A stretch of 64,000 nt of DNA from Anaeramoeba flamelloides (lineage: Eukaryota > Metamonada > Anaeramoebidae): NCBI GenBank assembly GCA_027625915.1, contig JANTQA010000057.1, positions 11,160,001 through 11,224,000 of the forward strand. The letters are read 5' to 3'. The position numbers and the translations under genes are program-made. Below, piece after piece: positions 1 through 10,900 of this stretch; positions within the stretch are counted from its first letter, which is position 1, and the number at the start of each line of letters is the position of its first letter. A model generated the notes under the pieces. It had not been told where the DNA came from. It ran no database searches and was given only the letters and a program-made list of their open reading frames with translations.

Positions 1-412
1 AATTGAAAAGGTTCGATTCTTAAAAATTGGAATTTGATTGTAAATAAATGAAATTACACAATAATTTTACTAATATTCACAATTAAAAATCTTGTCCTGG
101 ATTTTTTTCATGTCCGGTATTTTTTTAACTGCTCTATATTTTTTTTTAATTTTTAAAATATCAGGTTTTTATTTCTTTAATATGATTTAAAAGTGAATTG
201 CAAATCAGATATTATTATCAGTTATTCTTGAATACTAAAGGATAATTTTTTTTTTTCAATTTATTATTTCATGTAAGTCACAATTTTTGAAATAGAGTAC
301 ATTTTCACTTTTAGCCTTTGAAGAAATTTCTCGAAATTTATTTCTTTGCTTTGTTGGGGCATCTGAAAAATGTTATTGTATTGTATTTGTTATTTGTAAA
401 CAGTATTTGTTT
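1..412. other. AT-rich stretch, no gene seen
   Basis: This stretch is AT-rich and holds short homopolymer runs. It lies downstream of the minus-strand exon that ends at 413, so part of it may be the 3' untranslated region of that gene. A GGTTCGATTC string near position 10 resembles a tRNA T-loop, but no stem or other tRNA arm can be formed around it. Confidence 0.5.
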
Positions 413-599
413 TTATTTTTGTTTTGTACAGCACGATTGTTTCTCTGACTTTTGTTGACTAGTTGGGTTGAGAGTTTGAGAAGTACTTTTTGGATTTGAT
501 TTTGTGATGGGTTTTTTGGTGTGTTGCTTGTGTAATTCGAATCTTAAGATGGATTTAATGGGGTATGCTAATTTTTGCAAATTTTGAGTCTCACGCTTT
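413..599 (-). CDS. C-terminal exon of an unrecognised gene
   Basis: On the minus strand a good splice acceptor (TTTTTCAG, ending at 600) is followed by an open frame of 61 codons and a TAA at 415-413. The first base completes a codon from an upstream exon. The reading begins KRETQNLQKLAYPIKSILRF and turns into a basic, Q/S/T-rich tail, which is the amino-acid mix of the other genes here and unlike translated AT-rich noise. Local base composition is also richer in G (plus strand) than its surroundings. Upstream exons were not resolved; an open segment around 1006-860 on the same strand might be one. I do not recognise the protein. Confidence that this is coding is moderate. Confidence 0.45.
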
Positions 600-1199
600 C
601 TGAAAAATCAAATCATTAAAATCATTTCTTTAACTAAATACATGACTGTTTAAAAAAAAAAAAAAAGGAGGGTGCCAGATATCCTAGTGTAATTAGGTTT
701 ACATACCAACTAAAAAATGGAAATCAAAAAAATTAGAAAATTGATAAAGAAAAAATAAAAAAAAATCATTTATTTATTGATCTTACTGTTAATTACTAAA
801 TAAAACAAACAAAATTTTCATTCAGCTTTTTTAAAAAAAAAAAAAAAAAAAACAAAAATAATATCAAAGAAATAAAAGAAATCATCAAAGTATACAATTC
901 TAAAACCGAAATCATCATATAACTGATTTACGAAATTCAGTATTTTAAATTTGACTATTATCTTTGGAAAGCTGATGAAAACCTGGTTACGTTTATTTTT
1001 CAGCAAATAGTATGTATAATATTTGATGCAATTACTTCTTCTTTACTTGGTTTTATTTTACATTCTGGATGGAAAAAATATTATTTTAAAAATTTTAGAG
1101 AAACAAATTTCTTTTCAAGTTCTAAATAATTTACCTGAAATGAATTTAAAAATCTTATTTCTATTTAATTGATCTAACTCGGATTTGTGTTCAAGAAAA
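600..1199. other. AT-rich stretch with a possible minus-strand exon
   Basis: Minus-strand positions about 1006 to 860 read open (FISFPKIIVKFKILNF and onward) and end in a poly-T-encoded phenylalanine run. They could be an exon of the gene ending at 413 or chance. A second short open piece (minus, about 709-666, reading LVCKPNYTRISGTL) follows an acceptor-like TTTTTTAG. Parts of 720-1130 resemble 58440-58620, so some of this block is a diverged dispersed repeat. Confidence 0.3.
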
Positions 1200-1444
1200 T
1201 AAACCCTTTTTCAAAAAAAAGGGCACAAAAAATTTCAAGAATTATTCGCAATTGAATCAACTTAATTATAGTATCCCTCTAAAATATTAGAAACCAGTTA
1301 AAACAGAAAAAAACACACAGCTGAATATTTAAAACTCAATAAAACAAAACAATAAAAAAATAATTTTAAAAATTAAAAAAGTGATGTGCCCTTTTATTTG
1401 AAATGAGAAATCTCATTTTGTAAATTTCATTAGAAAAAAAAAAA

Positions 1445-2554
1445 TTAATAAAAACCATTAATCGATTGACCATTTCGACTAATTACCAGCTGAATCCTTT
1501 TTTCCATCAAATTTGCTAAATTTTCCATTGTTTCCCAAGTGACTTTTTCCCATACATCTTTGAGAATTTGAATGAAGTTTTCTTTGTTTTCTGGTTTATG
1601 TTTTTCTAAGTGTTTATCCATAATCCCCCACAAATTTTCAATTGGGTTTAAATCGGGCGAGTTGGGTGGCCATGGGTCAAGTACGTTGCATCTTTTTTTC
1701 AAGAAGTTCATCGTTTTTTTTGCTGTGTGGGGACGAGCACCATCCTGTTGGAAAATCCAATTCCATTCCCCAAAGAACTCGTTTGCTTGTTTTATGATTT
1801 TAGATTTTTTTAGAATCTGCTTAATATAGGAATCTGCAGTGATAGAGGAGTTGATGATAATCAAGTCACTCTGTAAATTGAAACTAAAAGCACCCCAAAT
1901 TAGAATTTTTTTGGCAAATTTTTGTTTTTCTTCGAAAACAGAATCTAAATAAAAAAGAAAAAGAATTTTTTAAACAATAAAGAATTGAAAAAAAAGAAAA
2001 AAAAAAAAAAAAAAAAAACCTTCAGTCTCTAATCTTCGTCGCCAGATCATTTTTCTTGTTGGATTTAGATAGAACCATGATTCATCGGAAAAGACGATAT
2101 TTCGCCAATTTGTCTGGTGAGATTCATGGTCTAGTGTAAAAATGAGTCTTTTTGCAATTTGTGTTTCGTTAAGTGCTTGGCGCTTTCTTGGTGGTTTGTA
2201 ATCAAACTTTAAAAATTTTCGAATCCGAAAAACACTGGATGTGGAACAAGGTGAATTGGGGAAAAGTTCTTTACATTTTATTGATAACTCTTTCCACGTC
2301 AAATTTCTGTTCTTTTTTGTTTCATCCACAATAAATCCCTGTAAATCACCAAGGTATTTTTTTGGACTTGTTTTTTTTCTTGAAATTCTTTTTTCTTTGT
2401 TCCACACATTAATCCAATAACGAACTTTCTTAATTCCTATATCTAGCTCTTTTGAAATCCATCTTAAACTTTTTCCATTTTTATAATGATAAATTATATA
2501 CAAAATTGATTTCTTCTTTTTTAGATTTTGTTTTTTCATTTTCAAATTGTTCAA
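1445..2554 (-). CDS. Tc1-type DD34E transposase with one intron
   Basis: Exon 1 runs 2554-2020 and exon 2 runs 1944-1445. The 75-nt intron begins GTTTTT, is almost pure pyrimidine and ends TTTATTTAG; phases match (1 to 1), giving 344 residues, the usual Tc1 length. The N-terminal part holds helix-turn-helix DNA-binding segments (RWISKELDIGIKKVRYW). The catalytic triad is visible: D in VFSDESWF, D in QQDGARPHT, and E in SPDLNPIENLW. Thirty-four residues separate the second D from the E, the Tc1 spacing. It should cut and paste its element at TA sites in the nucleus. No frame break is seen once the intron is removed, so the enzyme may still be functional. Confidence 0.92.
1945..2019 (-). other. 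75-nt intron in the transposase gene
   Basis: GT..AG intron on the minus strand, almost entirely T with a terminal ATTTAG. It joins codon phase 1 on both sides. Without splicing the frame continues into a run of phenylalanines and stops. Confidence 0.85.
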
Positions 2555-2689
2555 TATCCATAAATTAAAAAAATCAAAAAAATGAAAAATTCAAATGAAA
2601 ATCATCAATAAGTAATTATCTTATTAACAATCAAAAACCATAGTATTGATGATTTGAGAGGTGTGCCCTTTTGTTTGAAAAATAGTTTA

Positions 2690-4906
2690 TGATATTTTTT
2701 GAATAATTATTCAGAAATATAGGTTTATTGGATTGATTTGTTTGATTTGATCAAACAATTTATTTTTTCATCAAATTGAAAAAACTCGAAAATAATTATG
2801 AATGTTGCTTTCAGCTTTTTCACCATATCTCCTTTTTCTTTGAGTTGAGTTTTTTGGTGTTGTTTTTTGATTTCAAGAATCCAATTCTTTTTATTAAATT
2901 TTTGAAATAGTATCCTTTGTTTTGGCTTTTTTTGATCAAAAATATTTGAAAAAAAAATGTTTAAAGCAAATTTGTAAAAAAATCTTTTGTAAAATCATAA
3001 TAAATAGTAATGGGGGCGAGAAATCCCAAGATAATGACTTGTTTGGATTCATTCAAATTAAGAAGATAAAGAAAACAAATCTTTGAAAATATACTTTGAA
3101 TTGATTTTTTTTACAATACTTTAATTGATAATACTATCTTTAAATTCTTTCAGCATATTTCTTTCATTCTATGTTCTCTCCAGTCAACAGTGGTTCTCGT
3201 TTGAAACTGAAAATTCATTTTTATTTTTTTTTTGATTTTGAGGGATTAACTTTCACCATAGAGAACATAAAATTAAAACATGTTGTAATTGAAAGCAAAT
3301 TGTATTAATACTCTGTGGATTGTTCAAATACCTCTTAAATTTTATTTTTTTTTAAGAGTCAAAATGTTTGTTTAAGGAATTACTTTGCAAATAAAAAAAA
3401 AAAAAAAACCTGGGTTACAGTCTTGGGCAAAAATTATTGCCTAGTTAATGAGTATATATAAAATGAATTTTTTTTTTTTTTACTTTCTTGGCAAACAACC
3501 ACAAAGATTTTAGTATTTACAAAACAGTTTTTTTTTCATTTTATTTTTTCATAAAAAGTTGTATTTTCAGAAATTATATTATTATTTTTTTCCTTTTGGA
3601 ATATCACTGGATCCATCATGAAAAGAATAAACAACAATATCAATAATTAATTTTTTTTTTCCTTTGTTTAAGGATTTTATTCAAAATTATTTCTTTCCAA
3701 ATTTCAAATAAGCAATTTTACAAATAATAAATCTTTATATATGAATTGAAATGAAAAGGTAGTTTGAATTATTTTCAGGAATACATTTATTACTATTTCC
3801 CCCCCGCCTTTGGCACACGTTTATACCCTTTCAATCAAAAAAAAAAAAAAAAAAAAAAAAAAAAGACTGTAATATATTATGTAGTTTACTCATAATATTT
3901 GAGTTATTCTTTATTGAATTTATTTAAAAATATCAAAAATCAAAAAAAAAATTGGTTGTATATAATCAAAAACTGGGGATTAGAGTGGTACCGAGTTTTT
4001 TTTATATAATTTACTACTCTCTTCTTTAAGGAATATCTGGATTAAGCTTTCGGGTGCATATGGGTTTTATATATAATAACGTATTTATGGATCTGAAAGA
4101 ATGTTAAGTCAAGAAAAATTGGTCAAATTTAAAATTTTGTATTTTTTTTCCGAAAATTTGTCATTTGGGTAAAACCATTTTTACTTCTAACAAAATTCGA
4201 AATTAACCTTGAAAGGATTCGGAAACCCAAAAGTCCCTGTATATCGTTCATTATATTTTATTTTAGAATATAGTAGTGTTTAGGATAATGATTAAACGAT
4301 ACCTGGTTATAAACTGGGCTGAAGAGGGAGTCAGAAGTAAACAAAATTGATTTGAAATTTAACTTTATTTTCTAGAATTGTAATTAAGTTTTTGGATCAT
4401 AAGCATGTTTTTTACAAATTTTCATCAAAATCCCAAAAAAAAACCAAAAAAATTTGCAGTATTTGAATTTCCTTCAACGAATAATCTTTTAAATGGTTAA
4501 TAATTGTATAATATATTGGGTTTCAATATTCTATGAGTATAACATTCGGAGCTCCACTCATGAAAAAAAGAAAAAAAGCAAACTAAAATTCAATATTACT
4601 TATTTGTTTGTGTGTATGTAAATTTTTATTCATTATTTTCAATCTTAAAATAAATATTTTTTTTTTTTGCTCATTAATGATACATCAACTAAAAATTGTA
4701 TTGTGTCTGGTGATTATACTGCTCTTGGTGTACTAATTATTTAATTTTATAGATAATTTATTCAATTTATAATCTTTATTATTATTCATTCTCCTCGATA
4801 AAGGCTCTGTTTAGAGTCCTGTGATTTTTTAAATGAGAAACTAATAAAAGAATTTTTTTTTTTTTTCGCAATTTTTTTTTTTTCAAAAATATCCGAATAA
4901 CTCTAG
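2690..4906. other. AT-rich region upstream of the ankyrin-BTB gene
   Basis: No gene can be assigned with confidence. About 2835-3160 is a diverged copy of 59490-59790 (shared words include TTTTTTGATTTCAAGAATCC). A short open segment after an ATG at about 4283 (MIKRYLVINWAEEGV, followed by a GTAAAC donor) and another near 4690-4735 (SGDYTALG) are possible 5' exons of the downstream ankyrin gene, but neither could be joined in phase. Poly-A runs at 3837-3864 and elsewhere. Confidence 0.35.
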
Positions 4907-7900
4907 GGTTTTAGTGTTTATCATGCAGCTGGGTTCCATATGCGCATTGATGTAATGAAATTTATTTGTAAAAATATGCAAAAATTGGATCTAAATAATA
5001 AGGATAATAAAGGTAAAACAGCATTACATTGGACTTTGGAAAATACTAACATCAAGATGGAAATGGTTATTATTTTATTGAAATATGGTGCTGATCCAAA
5101 TATAACATGTTCATCGGTACGCTCTTTTTATTTGAAATACAATACATTCTTGTAATTTTCTGAATACTTTTTATTGACTTTTTTAAATTCATTCTTTTTT
5201 TTTTCACTTAAAAATAACTAACAATTTTGAATTTATTAACTAAAATTTGAAATAAATGAGAATTTCGTTTTGTTGACCAATATGTTAATTTATTTGAAAT
5301 AAATTTTTTTGGCAAAATATTTCTCTTTTTTAATAGATTTATTCAATTGTTAATTAATTCATAGAGATTTAATTTTTTTTTTTTTTATCGGGAAAATAAT
5401 TTTCTATTTCTCTCAAATGGAGAAATAAAAATAAATAAAAAATTTATTATTATTATTATTATTGAAGAAGTGCAAATTACACTATAGAATATTTTTTACT
5501 TCATTTTCTAAAAAGAAAAATCAAGCTTAAAATTATAGATTTCACGATTATTCGTAGGGGGAAGACACACGAAATTTTCTTTGTGTTTAAAAAACAAAAA
5601 ACAATAAAATTAAGTAATTAAAAAATGAAAAAAAAAAAAAAAAAAATTTAAATGTAAATTTTACAAGAAGAAATTGGTCAATCTTTAAAAAAAAACAAAT
5701 GAAAAGTAAATGAAAACCTAATAAAAACTTTATTTATTTACAATCTTTTCGTTTTAACCATAGTATCATCTTCAAAATAAAAAAATAAAAAAAATTATTA
5801 TCAAAGCAAAAGAGAACATTAATAATTTTTTTTTCAATCGTTATACAAATTGATCTATTTGGTGTGTTCAAATAGTTTTCCTAAGATAAATTGTTTAATC
5901 TAATCGTTTCCATAAATTTACCCAATTTTTTTGTTAGAATAAAGAATTTATTTTATTATTATTCAATATGATTTTATATTTTAAAAATCCTATAGAATAA
6001 ATCATCTGGACTCTCAAAAATATGTGTTTTGATAATAAAAAAAGATAAAATTTTAAAAAAAAATCATTATTACATCCATGAATTGTATAAAGTGTGACTT
6101 ATTTTAAAAGATATAAAAATAAAGAGTTAAATTGTTATTGTGACTTGAAAAGCTATCTTAAAATAAGAAAATATTTATTAAACGCTTATCCAATTGTTTC
6201 TGGTATCTTTCTAGACCTATAAGGGAATTTCTTTTTAACTAAAGTGTATGGTTTGGTTACATTATTGATAATGCGGGTGTTTAAAAAACATGAGTACAAA
6301 AACTTTCAAAAGGTGTTTCCCAAACTTCTTGACTCACTTTCTTGAGTTGAGCTGGGCAACACTTTTTAAAATCTTTTTTACTCGCTTTTTCCAAAGTTCT
6401 ACATTTGTATTTAAATTTATTTGTTTATATAAGGTATTTCCTAAAAGGTGAGGCATTTTTTTTTACATTTCATAAAAAATAATCTGTGTTAGTGAAAGTA
6501 TTCATTAATCGGCAATATCAAATTTAGTTTAATATTAATACCCATTGAATCAATGAATAATGTATTTATTTCAAAATATGTCGGATGAAATATTTCCAAA
6601 AAATGAAAAAAAAAAATAACACTTTTTTTGGAGAAAACAATGTATGACCAATTTCAATAAAAAACTGAAAATATGGAAAGAGTACAAACGATTTTTTAAT
6701 CAATAAAATGCATTTATATGTATTCAATTCTATTGGAAAATATTTGTTGAGATTAAACAAGTTATGAAAACGATTTTTTCAAACAAAAAGAAAATAATGA
6801 ATACCAATTTTCAAGCCTCAAAAATATCAGATAAAATTGAGATCAGAAAATTTTATATCTTTTATTTATGTAATACAATACTAAGAAACAAATTGAATTA
6901 TTATCAAGAACCAATAAATGGTAGTTAATGATTTTCAACTCTAATTTAAATACCTTTTTGAAGATTGAGTTTAATAAATATATTTTAAAATAAATTTGCC
7001 CCACTTTTTTGGAAATAGCTTATACTTTTCTTTTCCCCTTTTTTTGTAGATTATTTTATCACTTTAAAGGACGCCTTTTCCCCAATAAATAAATTAAAAA
7101 CTTAATCTTTTCCAATCGGTCTAAATAATGTAATCTTGTATTTTTTAAAAAAACAAATAGAGCAAGACTCCTCTTGATGGGTGTAAAGACATTAAGGTAA
7201 AAAAATACCTTGAAGATTATATTAAATCCTGTGAACGATTTTATGATTTATATAAACATAAAATCGAATGTGATCTAGCAATCTCTGGGGTGCCAGTGCA
7301 TTCTATTATAGTCCACTCTCGTCTTGGTAATATTGAAAAGAATTTAAAACTGAAAGAATGTTCAAGTAATGAAATAAAAGAATTGATGAAATGGGTATAT
7401 GGTTTAAGCCCTTGTAAATATGACGAAACAGCTGTTTTGAAAATCTTAATTAAAATCGGTAAAGAGGACTATATTGATAAAAATGGAATTACTAATTTTT
7501 ATTCTGATATAGAAAAACTTCTTTCTGAGGAAAACACGAAGGATTTCATAATCATGGCCAAGTGTGGTGAAGAGGAAGAGGAGGAGGAGGGGGAGGAGGA
7601 GGAAGAAGAGGAGGAGGAGGAAGAGGAAGGGGAATTTTTTGAAGAAATAACTGTTCATAGATTAGTTTTGATTGCTAGAAGTGATTTGTTTAAAGAAATG
7701 TTTAATAAGAATAAAAAGATTCAAAGTGTAAAAGATCAATCAAATTTTTCTGTTGAAGCGTTAGAATGCTTTATCCGTTGGTGTTACACAAATAGAATTG
7801 AATTCACAGCAGACGACGATAAAGGGGCGATTTTAGAGGAACTAAAAGAATTCACAGAATATTTCCTATTACCAAAAAATTCAAATTTGGATTTTTTAAT

Positions 7901-7934
7901 ACAATTTAAAGTGGAGGAATTGCTTGAAAAATAG
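4907..7934 (+). CDS. Ankyrin-repeat protein with C-terminal BTB regions (5' incomplete)
   Basis: Two exons are clear: about 4907-5116 and 7161-7934. The donor GTACGC at 5117 and the acceptor CAAATAG at 7160 join in phase 0 across a 2044-nt intron. Exon 1 encodes ankyrin sequence (KGKTALHWTLEN, LLKYGADPN). Exon 2 completes the next repeat (KTPLDGCKD) and continues into a first divergent BTB half (ISGVPVHSIIVHSRLG, then a KELMKWVYG helix) and a second BTB domain (ITVHRLVLIARSDLFKEMF, FIRWCYTNRIEF). A glutamate/glycine run coded by GAG/GAA/GGG repeats (7568-7632) interrupts the second BTB after its first strand (DFIIMAKCG). Such proteins usually act as adaptors, some for cullin-3 ligases; the role here is inference. 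The start codon and earlier ankyrin exons lie upstream and were not resolved. The gene ends with TAG at 7932-7934. Confidence 0.85.
5117..7160 (+). other. 2.0-kb intron of the ankyrin-BTB gene
   Basis: Starts GTACGC and ends AAATAG. It is AT-rich with (ATT)n at 5441-5463 and no coding segment that I can support; the open minus-strand stretch at 6566-6760 is phenylalanine/lysine-rich noise. Confidence 0.8.
7568..7632 (+). repeat. GAG/GAA purine microsatellite inside a BTB domain
   Basis: Purine-only trinucleotide repeat on the plus strand, coding mostly Glu with a few Gly. It sits between the first strand of the BTB fold and the conserved VHR segment and is expected to form a surface loop. 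Confidence 0.9.
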
Positions 7935-10900
7935 TAATCCAGTATTGATAATAAATTAGATGGGTTTTAAATGTTTTCCTATGTTCCGTAATAAAGCTTT
8001 ACAAATAATAATGATCTATGTTAATCTATAGGTTATTGAATTATTGGTTTTTTGTTTTGGTGATTTATCTTCAAATAAAAATAAATTGAAAAATTTCAAT
8101 CTTGATGCCTTTTTCTCCTTTTTTAGTCTCTAATTTTTTACTATACATTAATATATTAGATTTTTAAAGTAATTTGGTTTTTCATTAGGTTATTTGTTAA
8201 TTCGAGAAATACTTCTCTACAAAATAAAAAAACAATTTATAATTTTTTCATATGCCTCTCCGGCCACTTATAATAAGGTGTTAAAGATAAATAATTTTTT
8301 TATATGAATTATATTTTTAGTACAAAAATACTAAAATCGAAACAAATATAAAAAAAAATATCAATTTTAAAAATTTTCATTTTCACATTCATCTTTCAGA
8401 CTAATGAAAAGATCTTGATTAAAATAAATCTTATATCAGCAAATTTTTGTCGTGGAAATTTATCTTTTATTGCAAAAAAAATCTTCAAAGATCTTTAGTG
8501 ATTAATCTCAATTTAATTTTTTTTTTCAATATTTAATAGAGATTGAGAAAATTTTTTGACAATTACTTAAATTTGAGAAAATAGTCTTTATTTTCAGTAT
8601 TAAACATATTTTTAGATAAGGAAATCTTATTTAGAAATTGGTCAAAAAAAATAAAATAATAGAGACTAAATCCTTAACTAAAATTCAAAATTATTGAAAG
8701 GTTAGAAATTTTTACAAAATAAATAGCACTGCAATCCAACCATATTTGTAAATAATTTTAATTCTTTGTATTATTTTTTGATTTTTTTTTTTTGGTTTTT
8801 TTCTTGTTCACTCGAAGTAGTAATCGTTTAACTTGTATATTATTTTTGTTTTTTTTTTAAAGGTTTGGTATTAGATGTAAGTTTGGTTCTTTTTAAATAG
8901 GAAAACACAATTAAAATTAGTTTGTGGTGCATAATTGTTAATCAGTCAATAATTATTAGTCGAATTCACATAATTTATGAAAAGGATTATTTGTTATGTT
9001 CTAATATTTTTGTAAGTGGCTTTTTTTTTTTATTTCTAGCTTAGTATTTCTATTGTTATATATATATATATATATATTTCTTTTTTTTGTCATGTTAGCC
9101 ATATTTTCATAATTTTTTGTCACAATTTTGGTAAGTGGCCATTTGATTGTTTGGCTTTGTAATTCTTCTTGTTAATAAACAGTAAAAGGGGCAATTATAA
9201 AATATAAAAAAAATTATCGAAAATTCTAGTTTTTTTGGGTTTAATTTATGTAAAATAGAAATAGGTAGGATTATTCATCAAGGTTAGGGTGGATATAAGT
9301 AACTGGGTTGGAATAGATTCATAAATTATCACATTCTTTGTTTGAAAAGTCTAATCTATTCTGAAATATTGGTTGCTAGATTTTGAAAAATATTTTTTTT
9401 TTTTTTTATTTTGTTAATTAAAACGGATATTTACATTGTTATATGAAATAAACTCTAAATATCAACTGTGTTATTTTATTATTCAACAAATTTTCACTTG
9501 AAAGGTTTTCTTTAATATTTGCAATCAAAAAAAAAAAAAAAAAAAAAAAAAAAAGTGAATGTGAACTAAGGAATAGTCTTATTCATTTCAAAAAAAAATC
9601 TTGAATCAAACATGAATTTCATTTTTCCCACCAACTCTTTCAGGTAGTATAGGAATATTTTTGGACAATTTCAAAGAGTGGTGTCTATTATATGTGGCTA
9701 AATTTTGATCCTATTCTAATTCCCAAATTTTCAGTTTTATCTTTCATTTGATTCTATTGTGGGGATTATATAGTTATTAGATTTTTTTCCACACTGATGA
9801 GTGATGTGTTTAATTTTTGTGTTTTTTTTTGCATTCTATTCTCAAAAATGATTTTCATTTTGAAGAAATTGGACACAAAAAATACAAATTTTGAAGTAAA
9901 AAATATCCCAACAAAAACAAAAAAAACCTAATGAATTTCTGAAGGGAAGTTTGTTAAAATTGAAATGGTTTTAGGGGGGATTTTGTGTGTATGTACCGAT
10001 TTTAAAGTATTCCTGACTTGTAAATGTAATTTGTAAGAAGTGTTCAGAACTTTTTGGGTAATTTTTTGTGTTTATATATTTGATATAGAAATTATGAAAT
10101 ATTTAAATCAATTTTGAACATGTCTAAAATCGGTAAAAAATGTTAGATTTTATGAAAATAGTATATTTTTCATAAAATAAATTAACAGTGGATAAATTTG
10201 ACTTAAATAAATAGAAATGATTTGTTGGGTTTGTTATATCTGGTTTTTACAATTCCACCTGAAAAAATAGTACTTAAAATATATATTTGACATTGTTTTT
10301 AAAGAGTTATTTTTCAGTGTGAATGGTCAGGTTTTATTTAAGAAATAGAATTAATTCTTATATTTGTATCAACTATTCTTCTCAAAATTAATATTCAATT
10401 TTTAGATAAGAATTGGTTTTTCTAATAAAATCAAGTGTTTTTTTTTTTTTTTTTTTTAATCAAGATAGAGTACCTTCCAATATTAAGATATGGGCTTCAG
10501 TCCAAATTTAAGGCACAGGGAAAACTACAAAATAAGTTACAAAATTCAAATTCTATTAAAATAATTTATATAAAAAGATTCCAAAAAATGTAGCTTGCTT
10601 TGAGATTTTTTTATAACTTAAATTCCATTGAAATTTTCTGTCTTAAATGTCGATTTGGATACAAATACAAAGAAAAAAACATAAAAATTAAAAACTTCAA
10701 ATTAACTTTAATATAATTTAGGGGGTGTAATTTCATTCTAGGTGGATAATTTTGCGATTCAAAAACACAATGATTTTTTAAATTATTCTCTTGGGGGTGG
10801 TAATTTATAACCTCTCGCCATTGTTATCTTTTCCAGAACTTGAAAGAAAAGAATAAAAACAAAGATTTTAATTTTCAAATAGATTTGAGAATTTATAAAA

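Larger units (their letters stand above)
1200..2689 (-). mobile_element. Tc1/mariner DNA transposon, apparently complete
   Basis: The element is flanked by TA at 1200-1201 and 2688-2689 and has imperfect terminal inverted repeats. The left end (1202-1227) ends in AAAAGGGCACA, and the right end (2662-2687) starts TGTGCCCTTTTGTTTG. One transposase gene fills it on the minus strand. At about 1.49 kb it is of usual Tc1 size. A third copy of the right-end motif lies inside at about 1385-1405 in the same orientation, so the first 205 bases themselves look like a small unit with inverted ends. Intact ends, TA duplication and an open transposase suggest a recent insertion. Confidence 0.9.

Noticed and set aside
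1-30. GGTTCGATTC string resembling a tRNA T-loop
   Set aside because: The flanking bases cannot form a T-stem or acceptor stem and no other tRNA arm is present; chance in AT-rich DNA.
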